The translations under genes and the position numbers were made by a program. DNA of 64,000 nucleotides. It comes from RFSX01 sp965230215 (lineage in GTDB: Bacteria; Bacteroidota; Bacteroidia; Chitinophagales; Saprospiraceae). The notes under the pieces are model-generated. The model did not search any database, was not told where the DNA came from, and saw nothing but the letters and a program-made list of their open reading frames with translations. Each line of letters begins with the position of its first letter. The first letter of the stretch is position 1. Location: positions 186,001 to 250,000 of the forward strand of contig CBDDKN010000004.1 of the NCBI GenBank assembly GCA_965230215.1, read 5' to 3'. This document shows positions 35,154 to 45,700 of the stretch, piece after piece.

Positions 35154-36209
35154 ATGAATTCGAAAATTGCTGGTTTAGGGTACTACGTGCCTGAAAGAGT
35201 TGTGAAGAATGATGAATTGACGCAATACATGGATACTTCTGATGAATGGATTCAGGAAAGGACAGGGATCAAGGAGCGGAGATATGCTGATAAACATAAA
35301 GAGTCAACCACATCAATGGCTAAAATCGCTTCAGAAATAGCGATAGAAAGAGCGGGGATTACAAAGGAGGATGTGGATTTCATCATATTCGCTACCTTAA
35401 GTCCTGACTACTATTTTCCTGGGTGTGGCGTGCTTCTTCAAAGAGAGTTAGGTATTACAAAGACAGAAATTGGTGCACTTGACATCAGGAACCAATGTTC
35501 TGGTTTTGTTTATGGACTCTCTGTGGCGGATCAATTTATCAAGTCTGGAATGTACAAGAATATTCTGCTTGTAGGAGCCGAGAAGCATTCTATGGGCTTG
35601 GATTTTACAACAAGAGGTCGTGGTGTGACGGTAATTTTCGGAGACGGTGCTGGTGCGGCCATTATCCAACCCACTGAAGAAGAAGGCAAGGGTGTCCTTA
35701 CCACACACCTGCACTCTGATGGAACACATGCAGAGGAATTGGCTTTTATAAACCCTGGAGCCCATGGGGGCTATTTTGGTGAACAGGACAAATATGGATT
35801 CCCTCCTGAAGATACACCAGGTGGTCTGTTTATAACCCAGAAGATGGTCGATGATGGATTGATTTTTCCGAATATGAATGGGCAGCTTGTGTTTAAAAAC
35901 GCCGTTGTCAGGTTTGCCAGAGTGATCAAGGAGGCTTTGGCCACAACAGGCTTGAAGCCTGATGATATTTCCTTGCTTGTACCTCATCAAGCGAACTTAA
36001 GAATTAGCCAGTTTGTACAGAAGAGTTTTGGTTTATCTGATGATCAGGTATTCAACAACATTCAAAAGTATGGCAATACAACAGCAGCTTCTATTCCTAT
36101 CGCTTTGACGGAAGCATGGGAATTGGGAAAAGTCAAGGATGGAGATTTGGTTTGCCTGGCTGCTTTTGGATCTGGTTTTACATGGGGTAGCGCTCTTATA
36201 AGATGGTAA
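35154..36209 (+). CDS. fabH: 3-Oxoacyl-ACP synthase III (FabH-like)
   Basis: 351 residues, slightly longer than E. coli FabH. The Cys-His-Asn triad is clear: C115 in RNQCSGFVYGL, H278 in LVPHQANLRI and N308 in KYGNTTAAS. The family starts fatty-acid chains by condensing acyl-CoA with malonyl-ACP. An insertion around residues 195-235 (AHGGYFGEQDKYGFPPEDTP) makes it longer than usual. In Bacteroidota a FabH paralogue of this type often supplies branched starters. It is divergent from the sphingolipid cluster. The stop overlaps the bshB1 start (TAATG). Confidence 0.9.
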   Translation: MNSKIAGLGYYVPERVVKNDELTQYMDTSDEWIQERTGIKERRYADKHKESTTSMAKIASEIAIERAGITKEDVDFIIFATLSPDYYFPGCGVLLQRELGITKTEIGALDIRNQCSGFVYGLSVADQFIKSGMYKNILLVGAEKHSMGLDFTTRGRGVTVIFGDGAGAAIIQPTEEEGKGVLTTHLHSDGTHAEELAFINPGAHGGYFGEQDKYGFPPEDTPGGLFITQKMVDDGLIFPNMNGQLVFKNAVVRFARVIKEALATTGLKPDDISLLVPHQANLRISQFVQKSFGLSDDQVFNNIQKYGNTTAASIPIALTEAWELGKVKDGDLVCLAAFGSGFTWGSALIRW

Positions 36210-36928
36210 TGAAGTTAGACATACTTGCTATTGGGGTGCACCCTGATGATGTTGAATTGGGTTGTGGTGCCACAATTATTAAACATATTACTCAAGGTTA
36301 TAAGGTAGGTATTCTTGACCTAACCCAAGGTGAATTAGGTACGAGGGGAACGGCTGAAATAAGGATGAAAGAGGCTGAAAGTGCGCGCGCCCTTGCTGGT
36401 GTTTTGGTACGTGAAAATATTGGTTTGGAGGATGGTTTTTTCACGAATGATAAAGCTTCAAAGTTGGCCATCATTAAAGCCATTCGGAAGTATCAGCCAG
36501 ATATAGTTCTTGCCAATGCCGTAAGTGACAGACATCCAGATCATGGCAAGGCAGCGGACCTTGTAAGAGAGTCTTGCTTCTTATCCGGACTAGGCAAAAT
36601 TGAAACGGTATATAACGATACAGTTCAAGATAAATGGCGACCAAAACAAATGTATCATTATATACAGGATTATCACATTGAACCAGACCTGGTTGTCGAC
36701 GTCAGTGATTTTCTTGATAAGAAATTTGACATGATCATGTGTTTCGAATCCCAGTTTTACAATCCTGACTCGAAGGAGGATGAAACACCCATTTCAGGTA
36801 AGCAATTTTTGGAGCACCTTAGAGGAAGAGCTATAGATCATGGTAGAAGAATAGGTGTGAAGTATGGAGAGGGGTTCACCTCAGACACGTATGTAGGTGT
36901 CAATAATCTCTTTGACTTGATTCGCTAG
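36209..36928 (+). CDS. bshB1: Bacillithiol biosynthesis deacetylase BshB1
   Basis: 239 residues from the ATG that overlaps the fabH stop by one base; an ATG two codons upstream is possible. PIG-L/LmbE deacetylase: AIGVHPDDVELGCGATI holds the zinc-binding HPDD, SDRHPDHGKAADLVRESCF the second metal/catalytic region. The size and motifs are those of BshB1, which removes the acetyl group from GlcNAc-malate in bacillithiol synthesis. The other bsh genes are not in this window. It is translationally coupled to fabH. Confidence 0.9.
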   Translation: MKLDILAIGVHPDDVELGCGATIIKHITQGYKVGILDLTQGELGTRGTAEIRMKEAESARALAGVLVRENIGLEDGFFTNDKASKLAIIKAIRKYQPDIVLANAVSDRHPDHGKAADLVRESCFLSGLGKIETVYNDTVQDKWRPKQMYHYIQDYHIEPDLVVDVSDFLDKKFDMIMCFESQFYNPDSKEDETPISGKQFLEHLRGRAIDHGRRIGVKYGEGFTSDTYVGVNNLFDLIR

Positions 36929-37263
36929 TCTTTGACTCGGTATGCTGGAAGTTTCATTTCCAGTTTATCAACATATTGAAGATCTCCTACACGCATTCTG
37001 ACATTCAATTGCGATTTTGCAGAGGCTTTATTCTCTATTTTACAAAAGAAACCTAAGTGGCTAAGCGCCATTGAATTTATTCTTATTGGATTTGTGTTTT
37101 GTGTATGCGTATTCAATAAGGAAGGTTTAAAGTTATTGAGGCGCAGCTCCTGGTAGCTTGGAATTTCTGCAACAGGACTTGAGCTTTGCCCCCTCAGTGT
37201 ACTTCCAAAACATAGAATTACTATTATGAGACTAATTGTATTTATTCTTTTTGCTTCCCGCAT
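36925..37263 (-). CDS. Secreted protein of unknown function
   Basis: 112 residues from the ATG at 37263; a longer frame reaches 37302, but the ATG gives a proper signal peptide (RINTISLIIVILCFGSTLRG) directly. The mature part starts SSSPVAEIP, is Asn-rich in the middle and ends AYRVKD. It contains a beta-type segment LGFFCKIENKASAKSQLNVR. It overlaps the end of the RNA methyltransferase gene by 32 bases, so the two are probably co-transcribed. I do not recognise the family. Confidence 0.6.
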   Translation of the reverse strand: MREAKRINTISLIIVILCFGSTLRGQSSSPVAEIPSYQELRLNNFKPSLLNTHTQNTNPIRINSMALSHLGFFCKIENKASAKSQLNVRMRVGDLQYVDKLEMKLPAYRVKD

Positions 37264-38371
37264 ATACTTGAAAGTTAAATAGTTTTGCCTGATCTCCTCC
37301 ATGATTCAGTGTGAATCTTTTAGTTGCGCGCAATCCGAAATGCTTCATGGCTTCCAGATTAGCACTTATGATCCAGGCTTCGGAGCCTTCCCAGTTTTGT
37401 TTCAAGGTGTCACCCATTTGTTTGTAAAAAGCAAATGGATCTTCAATAGCAATACGCTTATTGTATGGCGGATTTATGAAAAGAACTGTGTCTGGTCGTC
37501 CTTCTAGTCTAAAGAAGTCTTGATTGAATACTTTAATTTTTTCTCTAAATGGAAATTTCTGTAGATTCTTTTTTACATCCCTTACCGCTAAAGGATTTAT
37601 ATCGCTGGCTGATATAACGGCATCTGGGTGTACGATAGCAGAATCGGCAGCATCCTTTACAGCCTTCCAAATATCTTCGTGGTATTCAACCCAGTTATGA
37701 AATGCAAACTTGGGATTAAAATAGGCAGCTGGAATTCTTGAGGCAATCATCAAAGCTTCTGTGATGAATGTACCTGATCCACACATTGGATCATGAAGCT
37801 TCTTTTCTCCATTCCAATCGGCCAATTTTAAAATGCCGGCAGCCAGTACTTCATTTAGAGGTGCTTTATACTGCCTAAATTTGTAATTTCTTATATGAAG
37901 TGAGCGTCCGGAGCTGTCCAGAGATACGATAAGTTTATTATCTCTTATATAGATGTCAATCAGTACATCAGGTTTTTCAATATTTACCTGTGGTCTTTTG
38001 TTATAGATTGGACTCAATTGATCTACAATCGCATCCTTTGTTCTGTAAACCGGAAATTTGGTATAGGGAAAGAGCTCACCGGATACCGTTCCATTAATGG
38101 CTATGGTTTTACTTCTCGGTATATATTTGGTCCAGTCGATTGAACTGATGGCCTCATAAAGATCTTCCTGCGTTTCAAGTTCAAATTCTTTGATATTGAC
38201 CAATACCCTTAGGGCAGTTCTGAGGGAATAGTTACACTTGTAGAGTTGACTCCAGCTTCCAGTGCATTGAACTCCTCTGTTGATTTCTTTTACATCCTGT
38301 AAGCCTAGATTTCTAATTTCTTCAGCCAGAACATTTTCAAGACCTTCAAGCGTTTTGATTAGCAGTTGCAT
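37232..38371 (-). CDS. THUMP-domain class I SAM-dependent RNA methyltransferase (RlmL type)
   Basis: 379 residues. N-terminal ferredoxin-like and THUMP region (residues 1-160), then a Rossmann methyltransferase: LHDPMCGSGTFITEALMIA is the SAM motif (with the HDPxCGSG form of the RlmL N-terminal domain), VISASDINPLAV binds SAM, LFINPPYNKRI is the catalytic NPPY. This equals the first half of E. coli RlmKL, which methylates G2445 of 23S rRNA. Missing the RlmK half is normal in Bacteroidota. It is followed by the secreted-protein gene and preceded by the carboxylase gene 3 bases away. Confidence 0.9.
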   Translation of the reverse strand: MQLLIKTLEGLENVLAEEIRNLGLQDVKEINRGVQCTGSWSQLYKCNYSLRTALRVLVNIKEFELETQEDLYEAISSIDWTKYIPRSKTIAINGTVSGELFPYTKFPVYRTKDAIVDQLSPIYNKRPQVNIEKPDVLIDIYIRDNKLIVSLDSSGRSLHIRNYKFRQYKAPLNEVLAAGILKLADWNGEKKLHDPMCGSGTFITEALMIASRIPAAYFNPKFAFHNWVEYHEDIWKAVKDAADSAIVHPDAVISASDINPLAVRDVKKNLQKFPFREKIKVFNQDFFRLEGRPDTVLFINPPYNKRIAIEDPFAFYKQMGDTLKQNWEGSEAWIISANLEAMKHFGLRATKRFTLNHGGDQAKLFNFQVYAGSKKNKYN

Positions 38372-38374
38372 AAA

Positions 38375-40012
38375 TTAGGTTTGAATTACGCCCACATTAA
38401 ATTTGTCAATTTCTGCGGTTGAGCATGCTTCGAGTGTTTTAGAAATAAAGCTTCTTGTTTGCCTTGGATCTATGATCGAATCCACCCATAGTCTGGAAGC
38501 TGCATAATAGGCGGTTGTTTCGTCATCGTATTTGGCTTTTATTTTGTTGAATATTTCTTTTTCTTCAGCTTCACCAAGTTCTTCTCCTTTGCGTTTAAGA
38601 GCAGAAACTTCAATTTGTGTCATGACCTTAGCAGCTTGTTCGCCACCCATGACGGCAATTTTTGCAGTTGGCCATGCTGCGATAAATCTAGGGTCATACG
38701 CTTTGCCACACATAGCATAATTACCGGCACCAAAAGAGTTGCCCATAACTACAGATATTTTAGGTACTGTGCTGTTGGACACTGCATTGACCATTTTAGC
38801 TCCATCTTTTATGATGCCGCCATGTTCAGATCTTGTACCGACCATAAAGCCTGTAACATCATGGAGGAAGACAAGAGGAATTCCTTTTTGATTACAGTTC
38901 ATTATAAACCTGGAGGCTTTGTCCGCAGAATCTGAATATATAACGCCACCGAATTGCATTTCACCTTTGGCATTTTTACTTACAAGCCTGTTGTTAGCAA
39001 CGATGCCTACAGACCATCCATCGATTCTGGCGTAAGCTGTTATGATGGTTTTACCATAATCCTCTTTATACAAGTTGATAGAGGATCTATCTACAATACA
39101 TTTGAGCAGCTCCATTGTATCATATGGCTTATTTCCTGCTTCTGGAAATAGTCCTAGAACCTTATCAGTTGGATATTCTGTTTCTTCTGGTTTGGTTCTA
39201 TTAAGCACAGAAGGTTTGAAATGTCCCATCTTCGAAAAGATGTCTTTGATTTTGTCCAGAGCTTCAGTATCATTTTCAACCTTATAGTCGCATACGCCCG
39301 AAATTTCTGTTTGAGTGCCAGCTCCTCCAAGCGTTTCCTTATCTACGTTTTCGCCTATGGCCGCTTTTACAAGGTAAGGGCCTGCTAAGAAGATTGAGCC
39401 TGTTCCTTCCACAATTATCGATTCGTCAGACATAATTGGAAGATAGGCTCCTCCAGCTACACATGATCCCATTATAGCTGCTATCTGTGGGATGCCTTGT
39501 GATGACATGACTGCATTGTTTCTGAATATTCTTCCGAAATGTTCTTTATCAGGAAAAATTTCATTTTGCATTGGAAGATAAACTCCAGCGCTATCTACCA
39601 AATAGACTATTGGAATTTTGTTCTCCATTGCGATTTCCTGAAACCTGAGATTCTTTTTTCCAGTCATTGGAAACCATGCACCAGCTTTTACCGTCGCATC
39701 ATTGGCTACAACAATACAAGTCCTTCCTGATATCTTGGCCAGTCCGCCGACAACGCCAGCTGCTGGAGCTCCACCATGTTCTTTGTACATATCATAGGCC
39801 GCAAAAGCTCCAATTTCTAAAAAGCTGTCATTATCAACGAGATAGTCGATTCTCTCACGAGCAGACATTTTGCCCTGGCTTTTCAGTTTTTCAAGCCTTT
39901 TTTCCCCACCACCAAGTTCGACTTCTTCAAGTCTGTAGTTTAATTTGGATATGGCTTGAAGCAGAACATCCTCATTTTTGTTGAATTCAAGATTGGTTCC
40001 TTCCTTACTCAT
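38375..40012 (-). CDS. Acyl-CoA carboxylase beta subunit (methylcrotonyl-/propionyl-CoA type)
   Basis: 545 residues, carboxyltransferase. The crotonase-fold halves are clear: VYLVDSAGVYLPMQNEIFPD, AAIMGSCVAGGAYLPIMSDE in the N-terminal half, GIPLVFLHDVTGFMVGTRSE and SVVMGNSFGAGNYAMCGKAY in the C-terminal half. The ARERIDYLVDNDSFLE start is typical. The DTAGxF-like segment is replaced by DSAGVYLPMQ, a form seen in methylcrotonyl-CoA carboxylase beta. The enzyme transfers CO2 from biotin to the acyl-CoA in leucine degradation or related pathways. No alpha subunit lies in the window. Confidence 0.9.
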   Translation of the reverse strand: MSKEGTNLEFNKNEDVLLQAISKLNYRLEEVELGGGEKRLEKLKSQGKMSARERIDYLVDNDSFLEIGAFAAYDMYKEHGGAPAAGVVGGLAKISGRTCIVVANDATVKAGAWFPMTGKKNLRFQEIAMENKIPIVYLVDSAGVYLPMQNEIFPDKEHFGRIFRNNAVMSSQGIPQIAAIMGSCVAGGAYLPIMSDESIIVEGTGSIFLAGPYLVKAAIGENVDKETLGGAGTQTEISGVCDYKVENDTEALDKIKDIFSKMGHFKPSVLNRTKPEETEYPTDKVLGLFPEAGNKPYDTMELLKCIVDRSSINLYKEDYGKTIITAYARIDGWSVGIVANNRLVSKNAKGEMQFGGVIYSDSADKASRFIMNCNQKGIPLVFLHDVTGFMVGTRSEHGGIIKDGAKMVNAVSNSTVPKISVVMGNSFGAGNYAMCGKAYDPRFIAAWPTAKIAVMGGEQAAKVMTQIEVSALKRKGEELGEAEEKEIFNKIKAKYDDETTAYYAASRLWVDSIIDPRQTRSFISKTLEACSTAEIDKFNVGVIQT

Positions 40013-40669
40013 TTACTGTTTTGTCATGTTAATAGTACACTCGATTACTGGTAATAAAGGAACAATTATAGAAATACTGAGTTCAAAGTTGTCTTCATCA
40101 ATAAATGTTACTTCACCAGTCGTTGTAATTGTGATAGGGAAGGGGAGATCCTCATTTTCTATCGTGGTGGACATTGCAGGAATCACGTAGGTTCCATCGA
40201 GAGGATTCATTGTGATATTTTGATCTCCAAGAGCGATATTGTTAGAGCCGATTACAATATTATTAATATCTGAAGGATCAGCACTCACAACAGCGGTAGC
40301 TGCTGTAAATTCTTCAGGAAGATCTTCGATATCAATTATTTGTAATGCATCTATAATTGTGCTGATACAGTCACTTGCGTCTCCTGTATATTCACCCAAA
40401 TATTTGGCTCTGATTTCTGTGTTACAAAATTCTCCTTCATAGCCTTCATCACATGTGCAGGCTCCAGTTACCGGATCACAATCTCCATTGTTACAATTGA
40501 TCGCATCGCACACATTTGTTTCACAGTTTACGCCAGAATAACCTTCATCGCACTGGCATTCGCCATCCACGCATGTTCCATTGGCACCACAATCAATATT
40601 ATCGCATGGATCACTACATGCAAGGAAAAATAGCATTAGGCAAAAACCAAATTTTAGTGTGTTCTTCAT
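40013..40669 (-). CDS. Lipoprotein with two EGF-like domains
   Basis: 218 residues from the ATG at 40669, giving a signal with lipobox FFLAC. Two EGF-like modules follow directly: CDNIDCGANGTCVDGECQC with DEGYSGVNCE, and CDAINCNNGDCDPVTGACTC with DEGYEGEFCN; the six-cysteine spacing is canonical. The C-terminal 150 residues are a beta-rich domain (AKYLGEYTGDASDC, later EVTFIDEDNFELSI) common in Bacteroidota surface lipoproteins. It sits between the carboxylase and cystathionine beta-synthase genes, with adjacent stop and start. Function unknown, probably a surface-exposed protein. Confidence 0.8.
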   Translation of the reverse strand: MKNTLKFGFCLMLFFLACSDPCDNIDCGANGTCVDGECQCDEGYSGVNCETNVCDAINCNNGDCDPVTGACTCDEGYEGEFCNTEIRAKYLGEYTGDASDCISTIIDALQIIDIEDLPEEFTAATAVVSADPSDINNIVIGSNNIALGDQNITMNPLDGTYVIPAMSTTIENEDLPFPITITTTGEVTFIDEDNFELSISIIVPLLPVIECTINMTKQ

Positions 40670-40679
40670 GATTAGAGTT

Positions 40680-41657
40680 TTATTCAATAAAGTTATTTTT
40701 TCTCATCCAGTCATCATTGAAGATCTTACCCACATACCTGGTTCCAGAATCATGGAATATAACTACAACAACAGAGTCTTCATCCAACTGGTCCTTTAGT
40801 TGCAAAAGTCCAGCTACAGCAGACCCACCGCTGTAACCCACTAGGAATCCTTCTTCTCTGGCAAGGCGTCTTGTCATTACAGCACCATCTTTATCTGTAA
40901 CCTTTTCGAAGTGATCAATCACATCAAAGTCGATATTAGCAGGAATGATATCTTCACCGATACCTTCAGTAATGTAAGGATATATTTCTGATTCATCAAA
41001 CTCTCTTGTTTCGTGGTATTTTTTGAGTGCGGAACCATAAGTATCGATACCCCAAATTTTGATATTTGGATTTTGTTCTTTGAGAAATTTTCCTGTACCT
41101 GAGATTGTTCCACCTGTACCTACTCCGACTACAAGATGTGTGATTTTACCTTCTGTTTGTTTCCAAATTTCTGGCCCTGTTGAAAGATAATGCGCCTTTC
41201 TGTTGGATAGGTTATCATATTGATTACACCAAACTGAATTTGGAGTTTCTTTGCTTATTTTTTCAGCCACACTGTAATAAGACCTGGGATCATCCGCAGC
41301 GACGTTGGTAGGGCAAACAATTACTTCTGCTCCGAAGGCGCGTAAAATATCCATCTTCTCCTTGGACTGTTTATCTGAAGTGGTAAAAATGCACTTATAG
41401 CCTTTTACACTTGCGGCCAGGGCTAATCCCATGCCGGTATTGCCAGACGTACATTCGATAATGGTTCCTCCAGGTTTAAGTCTGCCGTCTCTCTCAGCAT
41501 CTTCAACCATTTTCAATGCCATTCTATCTTTTATCGAATTCCCTGGATTAAATGTTTCCATTTTTGCCAGTACTAGGCCTGGAACTTCCTTGGTAATCGC
41601 GTTGAATTTTATCAGTGGGGTATCTCCTATAGTTTCAAGGATATTGTTATAGATCAT
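40680..41657 (-). CDS. Cystathionine beta-synthase / cysteine synthase family
   Basis: 325 residues, fold-type II PLP enzyme. K43 in FNPGNSIKDRMA binds PLP; ECTSGNTGMGLALAASVKGY is the substrate loop; GVGTGGTISGTGKFLKE binds the phosphate. The ITEGIGEDIIPANIDFDVID segment and SYG-type loop (LVGYSGGSAVAGLLQL) are those of CBS rather than CysK. It lacks C-terminal CBS domains. The reaction joins serine and homocysteine (or sulfide) to cystathionine. It precedes the EGF lipoprotein gene by 10 bases, which may be read with it. Confidence 0.88.
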   Translation of the reverse strand: MIYNNILETIGDTPLIKFNAITKEVPGLVLAKMETFNPGNSIKDRMALKMVEDAERDGRLKPGGTIIECTSGNTGMGLALAASVKGYKCIFTTSDKQSKEKMDILRAFGAEVIVCPTNVAADDPRSYYSVAEKISKETPNSVWCNQYDNLSNRKAHYLSTGPEIWKQTEGKITHLVVGVGTGGTISGTGKFLKEQNPNIKIWGIDTYGSALKKYHETREFDESEIYPYITEGIGEDIIPANIDFDVIDHFEKVTDKDGAVMTRRLAREEGFLVGYSGGSAVAGLLQLKDQLDEDSVVVVIFHDSGTRYVGKIFNDDWMRKNNFIE

Positions 41658-41720
41658 TTGCTCATTTTAGAGCTGCAAAGATAAGTGGATTAGCTTAAAA
41701 GAGAGATTACCCCTTCCTTA

Positions 41721-42665
41721 TTATTCGTAGAAAGTCATATGGATTTGAAATCGGGTATCCAAGGCGCCGAGTTTTACAGCTACAGCTTTGGAAATAATGA
41801 TGTCAACATCATCTGTGTATACATTGGCTGGGATATTGCCAACGACTTGTGCAACGGCGATTCTCTCAGTAACAGGATTCTGAAGTTTGATAACTGATCC
41901 GATCTTAGCACTTCTGTGAAGTACCAGCATGGTTTCAGTATTCGGGTCATTTTTCTCCCAGATAGCAATACCGTTTTGGCTTTGTATTGAGATTTCTTCT
42001 GCAGTAGGGATATTTGAGGTGGTGTCAAAAGGCATTGTACTATGTCCTACTATTGAATCCACAATTGGGCCCCTGTCCACATCTAAGGAGAGATGTTTTT
42101 CACTAACAATGATTTCCGTATATGTAGCCGTGTCGGCTGAAGCTACTGGATTATGGACCGTAAAATTATCTGTGTTTTCTTCCTGTATTTGTAAAGGCCA
42201 CCATCCAACTAAGAGTTGCTGGTCTATTTTAAGGGATAACTTATTAATCGAATTGCGAAGAATCAGGTCTTCAATTTTCTGATCAAAGTATACCTGGGAA
42301 ATCTTGAAAAGTGTTTCTCTCTTCTTTACATGGTAGTAAACAGGAATGCTTTTGATATTGGCTCGGCTTGCCGATGTGAGCAAATGTTTTTTATTCAAGG
42401 GAATTTTCAAGATTGTTCCAAGTGGTATGATGGAATTTTGTTGAAATCCATTTCGAATAAGGATATCCTTGAAGTCAACTCTAAAGAAAGAAGCCAAACT
42501 GTATACTGTCTCTCCCTTTTTAATTTGATGAAGGTAATAGGCTTCGGATTGATCATTTACTTTTACAACGATTGAATCGAGTGCATTCAAATCAACGGCA
42601 CTCTGTGCATTTAGAGCAGAGAGACTAGTAAAAATCGATAATATCCAAATCGTAAGTAATCGCAT
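41721..42665 (-). CDS. Secreted protein with two LysM domains and a possible double-psi barrel
   Basis: 314 residues from the ATG at 42665. Signal peptide ends at LNAQS. Two LysM modules follow: YYLHQIKKGETVYSLASFFR about residues 43-92 and VYYHVKKRETLFKISQVYFD about 110-160, so it should bind peptidoglycan. A linker leads to a C-terminal part (GIAIWEKND, HRSAKIGSVIKLQN, DVDIIISKAVAVKLGA) that recalls the RlpA-type double-psi beta-barrel; this part is inference. A 10-bp inverted repeat flanks its promoter core. Confidence 0.82.
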   Translation of the reverse strand: MRLLTIWILSIFTSLSALNAQSAVDLNALDSIVVKVNDQSEAYYLHQIKKGETVYSLASFFRVDFKDILIRNGFQQNSIIPLGTILKIPLNKKHLLTSASRANIKSIPVYYHVKKRETLFKISQVYFDQKIEDLILRNSINKLSLKIDQQLLVGWWPLQIQEENTDNFTVHNPVASADTATYTEIIVSEKHLSLDVDRGPIVDSIVGHSTMPFDTTSNIPTAEEISIQSQNGIAIWEKNDPNTETMLVLHRSAKIGSVIKLQNPVTERIAVAQVVGNIPANVYTDDVDIIISKAVAVKLGALDTRFQIHMTFYE

Positions 42666-42673
42666 CAAGCGTA

Positions 42674-42708
42674 ATTATATTACAAAAATATATAATATGT
42701 AATATAAT
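42674..42708 (-). promoter_or_regulatory. Inverted repeat around the LysM-gene promoter core
   Basis: ATTATATTAC (42674-42683) and GTAATATAAT (42699-42708) are perfect 10-bp inverted copies with 15 bases between. On the minus strand TATTTTTG (42690-42683), a TAnnTTTG match, lies inside. This could be an operator that occludes the promoter. The DNA is very AT-rich, so part of the symmetry may be chance. Confidence 0.4.
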
Positions 42709-42767
42709 GTTGTTCAATCTTAACGATTTTATGATTTTATTAATTGATGAATAGCGGAAACTGTATC

Positions 42768-45700
42768 TTAATCCAGGATTAAAACTTTGGTGATAAACTG
42801 TTCTTCACCGATGTAGAAGTTCAGATAGTACTGACCTTGTGCAAGATCAATAACATCAATATTCAAAAGATTTATACCCTCTTGAAGTGTTCTTTTTGAA
42901 AATGTTCGCACATGTTGTCCTAGATTATTAACAAGGAATCCCTGGAATTCTCTTTCACCAAGTGTGGAAATCTCAAGTTTAAGATAATCTGTAGTTGGAA
43001 TAGGGTACACCTTGAAGCTTGTTTCATCATCGTCATTCTCACCATCTTCAAAAACCTTTATAACGATTATTGGCGAATATGTAAATCTGCCATTGAGGTC
43101 ATACATTTTTAACCTGTAATAGTATTCTCCGGCAGGCCTGGAATTCAAATCGTCAAAAGTATAATACAATGTCTCAGAGCTATTTCCAGCAGCCTGGACT
43201 TCACCAATAGGTTCAAAATCCAATTGCTCATCAAGGCTTCGTTGTATTTCAAACTTATCTGTGTTGAATTCAGATTCAGTTGTCCAGAACAACCTGTTTA
43301 ATTCTTCATCATAAATACGTTCTCCCCAGAAATCGACAAGAGTCAACGGTAATGAACCGGAGATTCCGGCATCAATGTGATCTGCTATTTCGCTGGCCGC
43401 AAGAGTAATTCTGCTTGTCTTATGGGTGACAGGATTAAAGTCACTATCAATGTCTTCGATAAATCTGTCGGGGGCTACCAATTTTAAATCTTCACCAGCA
43501 GGCGCAACTATTTCCACATAGTAATCACCTCTTCTGAGATTTTCAAACATGTAGTATCCTGTTTCGTCTGTGACTGTCTCCATTACCATGGTATCCATAT
43601 TGAAATCATACAGACGCATGATCATGCCCTCAACACCATTATCGATCAGATGATCATATCTGTCATCGACTCCGGTTAGTGCATCTTGCCAAACAAGGTC
43701 ACCAATTTTACCGCCTGGGTATAGACCACCATCACAAGTCTTTATTTGTTGATCCAGGCCTAAATTGATCATATTGGTGGTACCATAACCAAAGGTGTTC
43801 TCTATGTCACTGTCTTTATTATCAAGGTTGGTGTTGTTACCACTGATTTTAGGATCTGTTATTACCAGGGTATCAGGAACCACGAACTTCACAAAATAAG
43901 CACCTGAACTTAAACCTGTAAAACAGAAATAGCCATCTGGTCCTGATAATTGACTGGCAATAGGGCTGTTGTAATTAGAAGAACTAAATAGTTGGATCTC
44001 AATATTCTCAATACCCATTTCAGAGTTATCCTGATATCCATCACCGTTTGTATCAAGCCAAACTCTGTCACCTATTTCTGAGGTGTTATCAGGTATCTCC
44101 TCATCCTCTTGTACATCAATGTCAATCTTATCATAATCGTCCTCCGTTTCATCTCCGTTATTAGGTTCTGAATCTATATCCAGTTGACTGACTTTGATTA
44201 CTTCAGCAATATTAAAGTAATCACCTGTTGGCAATACTTCAACAGTTAGGAATAACAATTCGATGTTGCCTGGGTCTAACTTATCCAAATACCAAACACT
44301 TGAATTAGGACTGTAAAAGCCCGCAGTAGTCTGGTGGGAAATCAATTTAAAACCAGATCTTATTATTTCTTTTATTTGAATATTGTTGGCCGTAATTAAA
44401 CCCTCATTACCAACCAATACAGATAATTCAATAGTATCGCCAGATACGGGGTTGAAGTTGTCACTAGACTTATTAACATACAAGTCTGTATAGCAATCAT
44501 CAGAAACATTGACTGTTATTTCATCTTGGGCAACACATATCCCAGAGCTCACTGTAACTGTATAAGTTGTTGTTATATTGGGTGCCACAAATATAGATTG
44601 CGTGTTATCACCTGTACTCCACAGGTAATCACCGCCAGTATTGATATCTGTTAATTCTACTGTTTGGCCTGGACATACTGTCAAGTCAGGCCCCAGATCC
44701 AGATCGAGATTCTCTTCAACGAAAACAGTGATTTGATCAAAAGAGAGACATGAACCTAGAACACCTGTTATAGAGTATGTGGTTGTATTGCCAGGAGTTA
44801 ATACTCTGCTTGAACCAATAAAGCCATCACTCCATATAATGTAATCGTAGAGACCTCTTACATTTAACTCCACAGAACCACCTTGACAGATGGTAATATC
44901 CGGCCCAAGCGATATATCACCGCCTCCGTATTTTGTAAAAGTTATTTGGTCAACAGAAGTACAGCCATTAGGAGATGTTATTGTTACAGAAAAGGTTCTG
45001 TTGGATGCAGGTACTACATTTATACTCGGCGTAGTTTCTCCTGTGCTCCAAAGGAATGTCCCTCCTGAGTTTATTGTTTGTAGTGTGGTGAGTTCTTCTT
45101 CACAGAAGACTGGATTATTAATGATTTCAATAAATGGTTCATCTACGATAATACTTATACTATCTTCAGCACTACAATTACCCGATGTTATTTCAAGGGA
45201 ATATTGTTGGGTAGTTACAGGGCTTACATCAATAAACTGATCTGTAGATCCATTGCTCCAGGTATATTGCCCTGAAATACTTGTACCAAGACTAACCGAT
45301 TCACCGGGGCAGATGGTGATATCATCCCCAAGATCAAACTCCAAATCACTATTGACAATAACTGTGACCACATCTGATGCAGAGCATGATTTGTAGAAGG
45401 CGGTAACAGTGTAATCTGTCGTCGATGTCGGAGAAACAATTCTTGGATTCATGCTAGATCCGTTCTCCCACTGAATAGATTCAAATGTTCCTTCAACAAA
45501 TAGGCTTACTGATTCACCAGCACATATATCATATTCTATTTCTGTTATCAGGTCTCTGTTTTCAAAAGATAACATTGTAATACTGTCACTTGCAACACAT
45601 CCATCAGGAGTAGTAACTGTAACAGCATATTGTTGATTGTTGGTAGGGAAGATGTTGGTCAAATTTCCAGATTGTCCATTACTCCAGATATAATCACCTT

